NCBI GenBank assembly: GCA_003640385.1
Contig: RCAB01000683.1
Span: 1-26,659 of the forward strand
DNA from: Setaria digitata
Lineage: Eukaryota; Nematoda; Chromadorea; Rhabditida; Setariidae
Reading direction: 5' to 3'
Length of the DNA stretch: 26,659 nt
The notes under the pieces are model-generated. The model did no database searches and was not told the DNA's origin. It saw only the letters and a list, made by a program, of their open reading frames with translations. A program made the position numbers and the translations under genes. Every line of letters begins with the position of its first letter. Position 1 is the first letter of the stretch. Below, in pieces: positions 1 to 10,224 of this stretch.

Positions 1-199
1 GAGAAGTTTGTTGTAATAATTTTATCGATACAAATGCGCTTTTTTTTTTTTTTATTTTCGAGAATTTTTTTTTTTTTTAGACTTAATTTGGATTCTTTTG
101 TTTTGAATTTCTGAAAAAACAAAAGTTAATGTTCTTTGTAATTGACAGTTATGCTTTATTTATTTATTTATTTTTTCAAGTAATGAAGTGACAAAAATT

Positions 200-770
200 C
201 GGAATATTTGATAATAGTAGCAGTGCATGAGAATGATGATAACGGTGATAATAGCAATAATTGAACTGATTCTAAAACACAAGAATGAAATAACTGCAAT
301 ACTGTTTAAGGAAAAGGCATAATATAAGCATGTGATAGTGATAATGACATTGGCTATGATAAAGATTATAAAAATAATGATGATTGCAAAAATAACAATA
401 AAAACAATATAAATGGCAAAAACAATTTGAAAATTCCTGTTAATGCTATAATGCTGATCGTAATTACAATTAAATAACAATAATAGTAATGAAAATAATG
501 AGTACCAACTAATGCTGTATTATCAATTCAGTACATAACTTAAACATTTTTAAAGCAACAATGCAAAGATGCAATTACTTCCAACTGAAACCGTTTCAGT
601 AAAGTAATGTAAGACGGGAAACGTGTTATTAAATATTAAAGTGATAATGATGATGATAAGGATTAATAGTGATAATGTTAATGACGAATATCTCAATAAT
701 GATTACGCTCGAATGAATGAATAATGAAATGAAAAAAGGGAATGATGATTAAAATTATCAAAATGGTGAT
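200..770. repeat. Degenerate GATAAT/GATGAT-rich low-complexity tract
   Basis: Short variants of GATAAT, GATGAT and AATAAT recur irregularly, most densely around 210-260, 340-400 and 640-690. No fixed unit length or clean tandem array is present, so this is cryptic simplicity and not a satellite. It produces a spurious hydrophobic Ile/Phe-rich frame on the minus strand. Confidence 0.5.
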
Positions 771-1510
771 AAATAGTTCCTGCATTAATTGTCAATATTG
801 ATGATAATTCACAAAAATCTTATCAAGCACGTGTTTAAGTTTTTCATCAATGCATATTAATTATAAATACAAATCTCAACTACTCATTGAATATTTGAAT
901 CTCTGATGAAATTTCATTGAAGGTATTTTAATTAATGGAAAAAAGAAGATATATTTCATGGCTGAACTCTAAAATGAATTCAAATTTAAATCAGAAATGA
1001 TGAACCAAATATTTGAATACAATATTTTAATGGTATATTAGAAAATTTGTCATTAATTGGCTCATTTAATCATTTATTCTTTTTTTTTTTGTTTCGTTTT
1101 AAAATTTGACAAAAAATAATTTGTTTAAAATAATCATCCCTTTCTTTTCCCTCTCATTTTTTTTTCTTTTTAATGCTAGAGTGTTAGAGCAATACAAAAA
1201 TCATCCAAATTAATTAATATTAAATGTCACTTTTCTGGTTGTTGAAGTTTGTTAAAGCATAAACCATTTAGATATATTAGTCAGATTATTTTTTTTTTTC
1301 TTTTGATCAGATAAATTTTAATTTTCCTCTTTTATTGATAAGCATTGATATGATAATATATTCAATTCTTTGAAATCAATAGCAGGTGAAATGCTTATAA
1401 AATTTTTTTAATAACTTTTAGTACAACTATTATCTTTTCAGTTTTCTATTTGTTTTGTTTATTTTTCGATGAACTGTTTAATTAAAATTTATTCCATAAT
1501 AGTTTTGTAA

Positions 1511-1532
1511 GAGGAGAGGGGAGGGTGGGGGG
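1511..1532 (+). repeat. G-rich purine tract
   Basis: Runs of four, three and six G separated by single bases are followed by a run of A. It could form an imperfect G-quadruplex on the plus strand; it lacks a clean fourth G3 run with a loop. Confidence 0.5.
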
Positions 1533-1705
1533 AAAAAAAAAAGAAATTCATAATTAATTGTTTTATAATATAGAGATAAATAAGTGATAAATATGAAAAA
1601 GAACGAACGGAAAAGGAGAAGAATACAGTTAATTGAAAGGTTCTAAAAATATTTTGTAGTACTACTAATTAGAACGAACTTTATGGTAAAAGAAAGGAGA
1701 AAAAA

Positions 1706-1728
1706 ATATATATATATATATATATATT
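1706..1728. repeat. (AT)n microsatellite
   Basis: About eleven uninterrupted AT dinucleotides follow an A run. A plain simple repeat in non-coding sequence. Confidence 0.9.
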
Positions 1729-2163
1729 AGAGCAACATTTAATTTGCTGCATTTGCGGTGATGATAACAAAAGGAATTGTTTGATATGATAAAGGCCGAA
1801 ATTTAAAGATATGAATTTTATTTTCATTCAATAATGCAATTTCAAATTACATTTAAATCATAACTGATCATATTTTTTTTTTTTCGATTTAATTTTATTA
1901 GTAATTGGAAAAGGTTAATTTATGATCATAGATTGTTTAATAACAGTGAAGCATTTGACACTTCAGAAATTAACAAAATTTTTAAATCAGTGAATGTGTT
2001 TTCTTCATAATTTTGAAAGAGAAATACCGATTTTGGCATTAAATTGGACGTAATTTCCATTGATTGCATCATTTTGTTGAACTAAAAAGATGAAAACAAA
2101 AAAGAAAAAAAAAAAGGAAAAAAGAATGAAAAAAAATAAAAAACAAGAAAAAAGAAATACCTT

Positions 2164-2200
2164 AGAGGGGAGAGGAAGGGGGGGGGGGGGGGAGGGGAAA
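2164..2200 (+). repeat. Poly-G / polypurine tract
   Basis: An uninterrupted run of 15 G (2178-2192) lies within a purine-only stretch with further G4 blocks on both sides. Such a run is exceptional in this very AT-rich background. It can form G-quadruplex or triplex structures and is a likely site of length variation or sequencing error. Confidence 0.85.
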
Positions 2201-3302
2201 AAGTTCAACAGTTCACTGTACGACCTTCGACTTTTCATTTTCATTTTAAGATGATAAAAAATTATTCACTGTTTATTTCATTGTCACTCTCATATCGAAA
2301 AATTTTTAGCTAATTTTTGAGGAATTTTTAGAGTGGAAAAGAAGGCATTTCCATTTAAAAAAAAATAAAAAATAAAAAATAAACAAGAATGCTAAAATTT
2401 TAATTTAAATCAAATATTAATTTTAACTTGTTAAAATAAAATAATAATGACTGCTAAACAATTTCAGAGATAAGAACATCAAAACATTGATTTTATCACA
2501 TCTCCTAAAATTATTTTTATTCTCGCTTTTTCTTTTTCTTTCTTTTCTCATTCTTTTTTTTTCTGACAATCAAGGAACACACAAATTGACAAATGATAAT
2601 GTCAACAAATATTTTAAAAATTTTACATTTTTTGAAATTTTTTTTATACGATTTAAACATCTTTAAATAAATGGTTTAAATTTTTGTGTAAATAAAAACA
2701 AATAAAAATTTTGAAACATTGAATTTCTGAAGAGGAGAACTAGGAACTTTTGACCTTTGATATGCATAAATATGAATCTAAAAAAAAAAAAAAAAAAGCA
2801 ATGGCACGATTTTGTAAAACAAAGAAAAAAATTTTTAGAAAAACAAATCAATATTTTGGATCTTTCGAACTGAAAATTTTTTTATTTTTTCAAATTTTCC
2901 AAATTTTCAAATTCATTTTTATAAGTAAAAGTTTTAACCCGACAATTTTATACACTTATTTATTTCTTAAAATAATGAAGACAGAATTTGTTCAGCTATG
3001 TTTGGAAAGTACAATTTTGAGAAGGAATTACTGCGAAAGAACTATGTTTTAATGATTCGAAAATCAAAAAAAAAAACAAATTCCCAAAACTTATCCAAAA
3101 TGAAAAAAATTTTGAATTCCAAAATTTAAATCAAATTTTTCAATCGAATAATTTCATTCTCAGTTACATCCAGTCACGAAATGAAATAGAATTTCCCAAT
3201 GTACAATTTTAGCAGGGAATTATTTGAAATTCAAAAAAAATTTCAAACTTTTCAAACATAAAAAACTTAAAAAGCACACGCAACTCCTCCGCTTCAACTT
3301 AC

Positions 3303-3389
3303 CTGTCGAAGTTTAATAAGCACGTAACGTCTTCCGTCTAATACGCATTTCGCAGCTCGTCCATTTCTCAATCGAAATAGCAACTTTTG
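3303..3389 (-). other. Possible first exon of a leftward gene (strong splice donor)
   Basis: On the minus strand a textbook donor, CAG followed by GTAAGT, sits at 3303/3302. The 87 bases before it are less AT-rich and CpG-containing, are open for 29 codons in one frame, and contain no in-frame ATG. An acceptor-like TTAG lies at 3392-3390. A non-coding first exon of a gene running out of the window to the left, divergent from the ICE2-like gene, is the simplest reading. No downstream partner exon was recognised between 1 and 3300. Confidence 0.3.
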
Positions 3390-3598
3390 CTAACACGTAG
3401 AATTTCTCAAATTTATAGTTTCGGAGAATTTGCTATCAAATAATTAAATTTTCCATTATAGTTTGAGAAAAATTCCGAAACTACCCTGTCCATACTTCTA
3501 ATATCTTGCTAAATTATATAGCTTACTAATTTTCTAGCAATTTCATCAAACTATCATTTTCTTTCTGCAAAATTTAATTTTCTTATTTTAAGCATTTG

Positions 3599-3601
3599 TA
3601 G
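3599..3601 (+). promoter_or_regulatory. Probable trans-splice (SL) acceptor of the ICE2-like gene
   Basis: A pyrimidine/T-rich stretch ends in TTTGTAG immediately before TTTCAATGG, placing an acceptor 5 bases upstream of the ATG at 3607. Spliced-leader acceptors in nematodes are typically this close to the start codon. A cis-splice from an unseen 5' exon is the alternative. Confidence 0.45.
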
Positions 3602-3606
3602 TTTCA

Positions 3607-6600
3607 ATGGATGAGGGATGGCGTGGATCACAGGCTGCTTCACGTTGTCCATTGCTAAGTTCGGACATCGATTTAAACACTATTATTTCGCATAATGCAC
3701 TATTTTGTGATCGTTGCCGTGACGAGCAAATATTGGAAAAGACGAAAGGAGAGGAGATTTTATTTGCGAATAGTCCACCATATTGGATACTCCCATCAAA
3801 CAGTTCTGACTTTCGAGGTGATCAAAGTTTCATTCGTTTTATTTGCTATCATAATGGTAATGAAATTAGTAAGTAAATGAAGCAAGATGAAGTTTGTTGT
3901 TCAGTTTCGGAAGCTTATTTAAAAATACAAACAGTATGCAAGTACGATGTTTTTTGGAATGAATGATCAGAGTATGGTGATGGGCATATGACTGTAACTT
4001 TCTGTTAATTATTGAGATTTAGGGAAAAAATTATGAAGCTTTGTTTTCTGGAATGAGTGACTGCGAAAGATTAGATGTTAATGTTCCAGCTTATGATTGA
4101 AGTAAGTTTAAATATAATGGAAGAATTAGCTCATCCAAGTCGTAATAAAATAAGAAATATTTCTTTTTAAGCTCTGTTTATTACCTTAGTTTATTGGACG
4201 AATGAAAAACTTTCATTATTTCTCTTTTTTTTTTTTTTTTTTCATTGACAACGAATAGGTGAAGAGGATCAGTTACAAAAGACTTATAAAACGGATTTTC
4301 CTGAATCAGTTTCCTCAAAAGGTTTCATTGGAACGAAACAAAGACTTAATGCTGGCTGTAGTTCAAGTGTGCAAGATGAAAAATTGGAAAACATTGGAAA
4401 ACCTAGAAAGAGGAGAAAAGAAGAGGAAACATCAAAAAAGCTGGCACCCAGGAATAAATCTGTTAAATTTGCAAGGCAGGATTCGGAGAAACGAGAAGCG
4501 AAGGTGCCAACTAATATAGCACTTCACAAACTGGCCAAGCAGGGTTATTCAAAGTAAGTATCACGAAAAAAGTGATTTATTTGATGATTTAGCTTCTTCT
4601 TTGCTTTTGTTTCTTTTGTTCTTAGTTGAATTGTCGTGAGCAAAATAAGTAATTTTAAGTTACTTATTCATTTTTTGTACTCATTTATTCTTATCTGTCT
4701 CACTTCTCTCTCTTATAAAGACATTCCTTTCCGTTATTCTATTTTTCATAGAATTTTTTAAGTAGTTTTTATGCAATCTTTAAACTGTGAAAAGTTTCAA
4801 GTCAAACAAGTTATATACTTATTTTCATTATGGTTTACTGTTGTATTTTAATCGATTTTTTTTTGTCAAGAAGTCAAGCTCTTTTCGCTGCAGACTAATT
4901 AATCATTTTCAATTCGTAGAAAGAGAAGACTCTTTTCAATTAAGTTTACATATTTTCAGAGAAGAAGCGCTGCAGAAATATGTTGAGAAGCAACGCGAAA
5001 GGGCTCATCCGAAATCGGAAGATGACAAAGTCCAGGTAGCATTATGAAATTTCAGTTTTTGCTTTTCCAAGAAAATAAAATTGTACCTTGATATAAATGG
5101 AAAGGTGTTCAGTGCCTTTTTTTTCGCAACTCATTTGTAAAAGAAAGTAGTTTAAATCAAAATTTAAAATTGCTTTCCAAGCAAATTAGTCATTGTTTAA
5201 GACTTGCAGAATTGTTAGCTTTGTTTTTCCCAAAACTATAATGTTTTGATCATGTTTAAACTGCTGCTTTAGATAGACCGAGAAAATATGCCATGGGCGC
5301 CACCATTTCCAAAAATTCTTCGGAAATATCACTCAGTTATCCAAAAGTCAATCGACCATCAACGTTATGTTGCAATTGTAGCAAATTTTCTGAATGCTAA
5401 TCATTCACAGCCACGTTTTCAACAAAATCGGCAGGAAGTCCGTGTCGGTATTTGAATGTCTTCGTCATTTGACTTCTTAATATCAATGAATATTTGGTGT
5501 TGGAAAACTGTGGATGCGTTAGACTCGAATATGTTATGTTATGTGTGTTTTGAATGTGATAGACTCGAATTGATGTAGCTTAGGATATCACTAAACTGAA
5601 ATTCAGCAATAATCAACATATTAGATTTATTTTGTATTTAAAGTTATGCTTTAGTTTATTCTTTTTATTATCTTACATAAATTTTTATATATTTGCAGAT
5701 CATGGATGAAAAATTAAAAGATGAACGTATGGAGTACCAAAAGTTGGTTCTACAGAGTCTCTGTTCTAGAAAGAAATCAGTGTATAATTGCGGGAATCGG
5801 CGAGCTATATCGTACATTTTGGTATGATTATGTAAATTTGGTAGTATGTTGTAGTTCAAAGTAGTTTGTGGGAAATATCAATAATTTTTATTTCTTAATC
5901 TGTTTTAGGGCACATAAGAATTTTAAAAAAAGGGCACGGTGAAGCGGTTCAATAAAATAATTAACAATGTGAATTGATGATGCCCATATTTTATTGTTTA
6001 GGATCGTTTAAGATCTCGTGCAGCGTCACTGCACTGTCAATATAGTGCACCAATCTATGATGAAGAAATGAAGGATTTAACTGTCGACGCACTAACAGTC
6101 TTAACAAAAAAAACAATACTTTATCGGGGTAAAGTACCAAAAATTACTCTACCAAATGAAAGACGTCGTTTTGTATTTAATCGTATGGTTGAAGATATAT
6201 CATTACAGTATCCGCCAAATGAAAAAACAGTGGTTTGCATTTTTTTTTCCTGTTTTATTTTAAAATTTGTCTTCTACGGTTTACAGACGTTTCATTATTC
6301 TTCCGATAATGCTTTAAAGAAAAGAAAATTTCATTGCCAGAAGGAAATGCTGATGATGTTGTTGGATCTTTTTATATATTTCTTCAGTATCCACTTGAAT
6401 CCGACGAATTTGCGGTGCATTTGGCAGTGAAATATGGAGTACGCGTCATAATGTGTTCTAGCAGTGCTTTGAAAATATTATGTAATCCGTGGATCGCTGA
6501 TTCCACCACATACTTGATGCCGGTTGTGGTGAAACGAAGCTTCAGTGAAAGAACAAGTAAGTATCAATTGGAATAGTTTGAGTTAAAATTTGTCGTTCAT

Positions 6601-9592
6601 TATTATCTACTCTTTTGTAGCTATTTGTATTTGATGAAAAATTATCAGCAAAATGGAAGTTTAAATCTCTCCCAAAACCCGGAAAGTATGCATTTTTAAC
6701 TTGCTTTTTTCCAGATCGTTTTGAAAATGTATGTCTTGTCGGTAAACCATGCATCGAAAAAGCAATCAATGGTCCTTCATTATGGAAACGATACATGAAA
6801 TTTTCTCTAAAATTGGCAATTTATGGTGACTTGAAAAAGGAAACGGATGAGAAAATACCAGCGAGAACGGGTGGTCGACAGCGGACTTGCTTTCGCAGAA
6901 TGGAGCGAACTAATGATAAGAATCAAATGGGGGAAGGTGCAGTCTAGTATTCACTTTTCATTTTTGGGAATTTCCTTTTGAGGACTCCAAAGCAGATTCT
7001 CTATTTTTGAATTTCCTAAACTGCTAATTGTCAGATTTTTATGAAATTTTGATTCGTTAGAAATAAGTTAAGGAGATAGCATTGAATAATGTTCCAATTT
7101 ACACCATGACAAAATAAAGAATTACTGCTATAATTTCACATGCGCAGTACTTATTTTTCGGCTGCAGGAGAACTTAGTAAATTGTAACATCTTGAGGTAC
7201 AAATGATAAGAGACAGTAAATTAACCTTTGTCTTTAATTTTGTATTGAAAAAAAACTTCCAAAGTGTTCGACTCGAGTGGTGGGCTATGCTAACTGGCAT
7301 AGTTGAGCTATAGAATGCGACATATTCATTGGATTTGTTGGAATTGTAATTTGAATATGTCATATTCTTTCCTAAGCAGGTGCTGCGAACCTCCTGAGTT
7401 TTTTTGCTTTTTAAGAACCAGATAATGATAGCAACTTGATAATTGCTGACGAAGCTGCTGAGAACGAAGAAAGTTTTGGAAATACGTCTGACACTATTAC
7501 CAGGAAAGAAATAAATAACATTCAAAATATACATAACGATGTGCCATCATCATCATCACCACCTGTTCTAGCACCGTAAGCTATATTGCAAGGCTTAATT
7601 TTTGCTGAAAATCTCATTCAATTCGAGAACTGTTAGATGCTTCATTGCGTATTATTTCTATTACAGATCCGTTTATTTAGAGTTTGTGGTGATATTCTTG
7701 GTGATATTATGAATGAAATGGGTACCAGTGACAATGATTTTACAAAAAATTATGAAGGTTTGTGTTTAATTTTGGCCTTCCGAAAGTACTGTTAAATATT
7801 GCAGTCGTAGTTAATCGTCAAAATTCTAGTTATTTTAGCATAAAATTTTAGCTTGAAAAAGAAATTCACGGATTTTTAGAAGTTGAGTGACTTAATTTTC
7901 TTTTAAAATCATTTCATAGCAGGAATGGATCAAAATTCTGCTCCTTCTACATTTATTGGTGCTGATCCCAACAAACGTTATACATTGTTTTCACTTGGCC
8001 ATGACGGAATGCAAGATGTGGATCTAATTATACGGGCAAATAACGATGGTATTGATGCGATGGGGAATGAGCTAAGCATTGTTCATAAAATTGAATATGC
8101 TGCTGAATTCGGTGCTGAGGTTTGAAAGATTTTTAAAAAAAATTTGAAAAAAAAGGAAGAGTATGTATTAAAAAAATGAATAAATCATTATGAAAAGATA
8201 AATATCATATAAGTTAAAGTCGCATAGCTCTCCCACTGCCTTAGCTAAAATTTTTTCCAGCACTTTCGTTTCGCTAGAAATTTCTATTTCAGAGATTGGA
8301 TGATGAAGAATGGCTGCATGATTATTTTCGTTGCAAATTAAAATGTGCTTCGCAACTTGTCCGCTTAAGGTTACTTTATTATATATTTTTTGTTTCTCCC
8401 AGTTTTTTAATCTTGATTTGGTTTTGGATTTTTGGTTTTAAACCGATTAATTTTTTTCTACAGTAGTCCAAATTTATTTGTAGGATACATTATTTGGAAC
8501 AGCATCTTCTTCAGAGAGAACGATACAATGAAAATATGCTAACAGCAAATCGGCCAGATTTACGAAAACTGTTCGTACTTTTAGTTGCTGTAGCTAAAGG
8601 AGAAAAATATATAGAAATGATCTATGAACAAAATTACGCTAGATAAGGATTGAATGTGTTATCCATAAAAGCTTTTGTGGAATTATTTTAGGGCAATAAT
8701 ATTTGAGCTGTTTCCTGTGCGATTTAATCGTCGATTTAGCTGCCTCTCTTTGTTACAGCGCTGAGGAGCGAACACAGTGGCTAAAAAAGATAGTTGTAAA
8801 ATTGGAGTCTCTTCAACCAGGAAACTATCTGATCAGGAAAGAAGCAAATAAGTTACAAATTTTGCTTCCGACAGCTGACGTGTAACTTTTTCCCTTAAAT
8901 TTTTAACATCTTTCGAATATTTTCAAATATCTGTCGTGTCAGGTGTCACTGCTTCGATTGTAATTCGGGGATTTGCAACTCCGGTAGGTATGCAACAAAT
9001 GCTTCAATTCATGGAGTTTCCGTTATTTCCCTTTTATTTTTAGAAATAATGCATATCTGACGGAAGATCATTTAAAACAACTATATTTCGATGAACATTT
9101 ACCACCAGTTGAGGAAGTTTTTCGAGGAATCGATGAGCATCTAGTGCTGGTCTATCATATTGTACAAAAGCGAATACCAGCATCGTTTGGAGCTAAAAAA
9201 GATGGCGTCACGGCGAGAAATCCAAGAAAGAGTGCGTTTATGAATTCTACCCTAATTATTTAGATGATTCTTTTAAGCTTTGCTCTCTTGTGAATCCAAC
9301 ATATTTCTCTTTGTTTTTATTTTTATATAAAATTACAGATGCATCGGCATATAACAATGATCAGGAAGCTCATCGTCAACAATCGAAAATTGCTGACGAT
9401 GTATTCGGTGATCTACTTAAAGAAGGAACTGCTGCACATGAAGGAGCATCATCAAATCATCAACTCAAAAGACACGAGGAACGTAATCGCCCAAGAGGAA
9501 ATTTTAGAGGAAACTCAAGAATGACTCAGAACATTGGTAAGAAACGTCCAAGGTTTACCGACTTGGATGCACCCGATGGACAAGCGCTATAA
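3607..9592 (+). CDS. ICE2/NARG2-like protein (little elongation complex subunit), about 17 exons
   Basis: ICE2 (NARG2) is a nuclear scaffold of the little elongation complex, which with ICE1 and ELL promotes RNA polymerase II transcription of snRNA genes. Exons as read: 3607-3868, 4259-4553, 4960-5035, 5273-about 5447, 5699-5821, 6002-about 6232, about 6325-6556, 6715-6936, 7416-7575, 7681-7757, 7923-8119, 8293-8369, 8484-about 8574, 8759-8881, 8943-8983, 9044-9231, 9339-9592. The product is about 940 residues, near the roughly 980 of human ICE2. The N-terminal half is basic and low in recognisable motifs, with a Lys/Arg-rich segment PRKRRKEEE. From about residue 620 the pattern fits the NARG2_C family: RYTLFSLG, DVDLIIRANNDGI, HKIEYAAEFGAE, then LESLQPGNYLI, and LVYHIVQKRIPASF. 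The tail is basic and RG-containing (RPRGNFRGNSR, KKRPRF). Junctions at about 5447/5699, 8574/8759 and 8983/9044 do not keep phase with the obvious sites, and 6232/6325 uses weak sites. Family assignment is from pattern memory only. Confidence 0.5.
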
Positions 9593-9790
9593 AGAACTAT
9601 ATTACTTAGCTTATCGTGAATTTCCCTTTTCTGTTCTGCGTTTATTATTTGCATGGCGTATTAATATCTCTCTTTATCTTAGATCTCATTTGTGGCCTTG
9701 ATTTTAAATTCGTGTTTTGGATTAAAATTGCCGAACGGTTTCTAGACCATTCTGTGTTTGTCCTATTCATTCTCAGTGATTTCCATTACT

Positions 9791-9796
9791 AATAAA
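9791..9796 (+). terminator. AATAAA poly(A) signal of the ICE2-like gene
   Basis: A canonical AATAAA lies about 200 bases after the TAA stop at 9590-9592 and is the first on this strand downstream of the gene. Confidence 0.55.
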
Positions 9797-9875
9797 TTTA
9801 TATTTTTATCTTCTAGATGCGGGGTAAAATTGAAGTTCATCTTCCGTGAAATATATTTTGATAGTTTCCAACAGA

Positions 9876-9881
9876 TTTATT
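9876..9881 (-). terminator. AATAAA poly(A) signal of SF3A3
   Basis: TTTATT on the plus strand reads AATAAA on the minus strand, about 345 bases beyond the SF3A3 stop. It lies only about 80 bases from the plus-strand signal of the convergent gene, so the two 3' ends nearly meet. The remainder of 9593-10224 is AT-rich 3' untranslated or intergenic sequence with no gene seen. Confidence 0.4.
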
Positions 9882-10224
9882 CATTTTCAATCAAAAAGGA
9901 AAAAATAACAAAAAGATAAAATTCGATGTGCTTTTCGAAACTGAAACAAAATCAAATTTATGTGACAAGCTTGAAGTGGTATTGAGACATGAGTAGATGA
10001 CCATTAAGAAGTTTAACATTTACATCGTAATAACTAGGTTATCATTCACTGCTATCTCGGAATCCATAATTCAAATTGGATGGATGGACAGTTTGTCAAA
10101 ATATAAACCCACTCTATTTTGGCATGTTAAATAATCTTCCAGAAGTGAAAGTGGTACCTATGTATATATATTACGGGAGTAAGAGGGAATCTGTCGAAAA
10201 AAATTATAGGTAGTCGTTAACAAA

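Larger units (their letters stand above)
1..3290. other. AT-rich non-coding region, no gene recognised
   Basis: This stretch is dominated by A/T homopolymers and low-complexity sequence. The open frames present translate to poly-Phe/Ile/Lys strings that follow from the base composition, and I see no conserved domain or coherent splice-site series. It holds the simple repeats listed separately. It could be intergenic sequence or the long first intron of a gene transcribed leftwards (see the minus-strand donor near 3303). Confidence 0.6.

Noticed and set aside
160..480. Minus-strand open frame of 106 codons, very hydrophobic, resembling a membrane protein
   Set aside because: It lies in the GATAAT-rich low-complexity tract; its Ile/Phe/Val composition is the reverse complement of those repeats, and no splice or start context supports it.
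2005..2244. Minus-strand frame with a proline-rich stretch followed by poly-Phe
   Set aside because: The prolines come from the poly-G tract and the Phe from A runs; it is a composition artefact.
5520..5575. AGACTCGAAT occurring twice 40 bases apart within an intron
   Set aside because: A single short duplication in an intron; no further copies or target-site structure suggest a mobile element.
7151..7534. Minus-strand frame of 127 codons
   Set aside because: It overlaps an intron and an exon (7416-7575) of the ICE2-like gene and has no motif or splice support of its own.
8484..8646. Ending the ICE2-like gene at the TAA at 8644-8646
   Set aside because: The following exons (8759 on) carry the expected remainder of the C-terminal domain, and the last exon is followed by a poly(A) signal, so the in-frame stop is more likely intronic.
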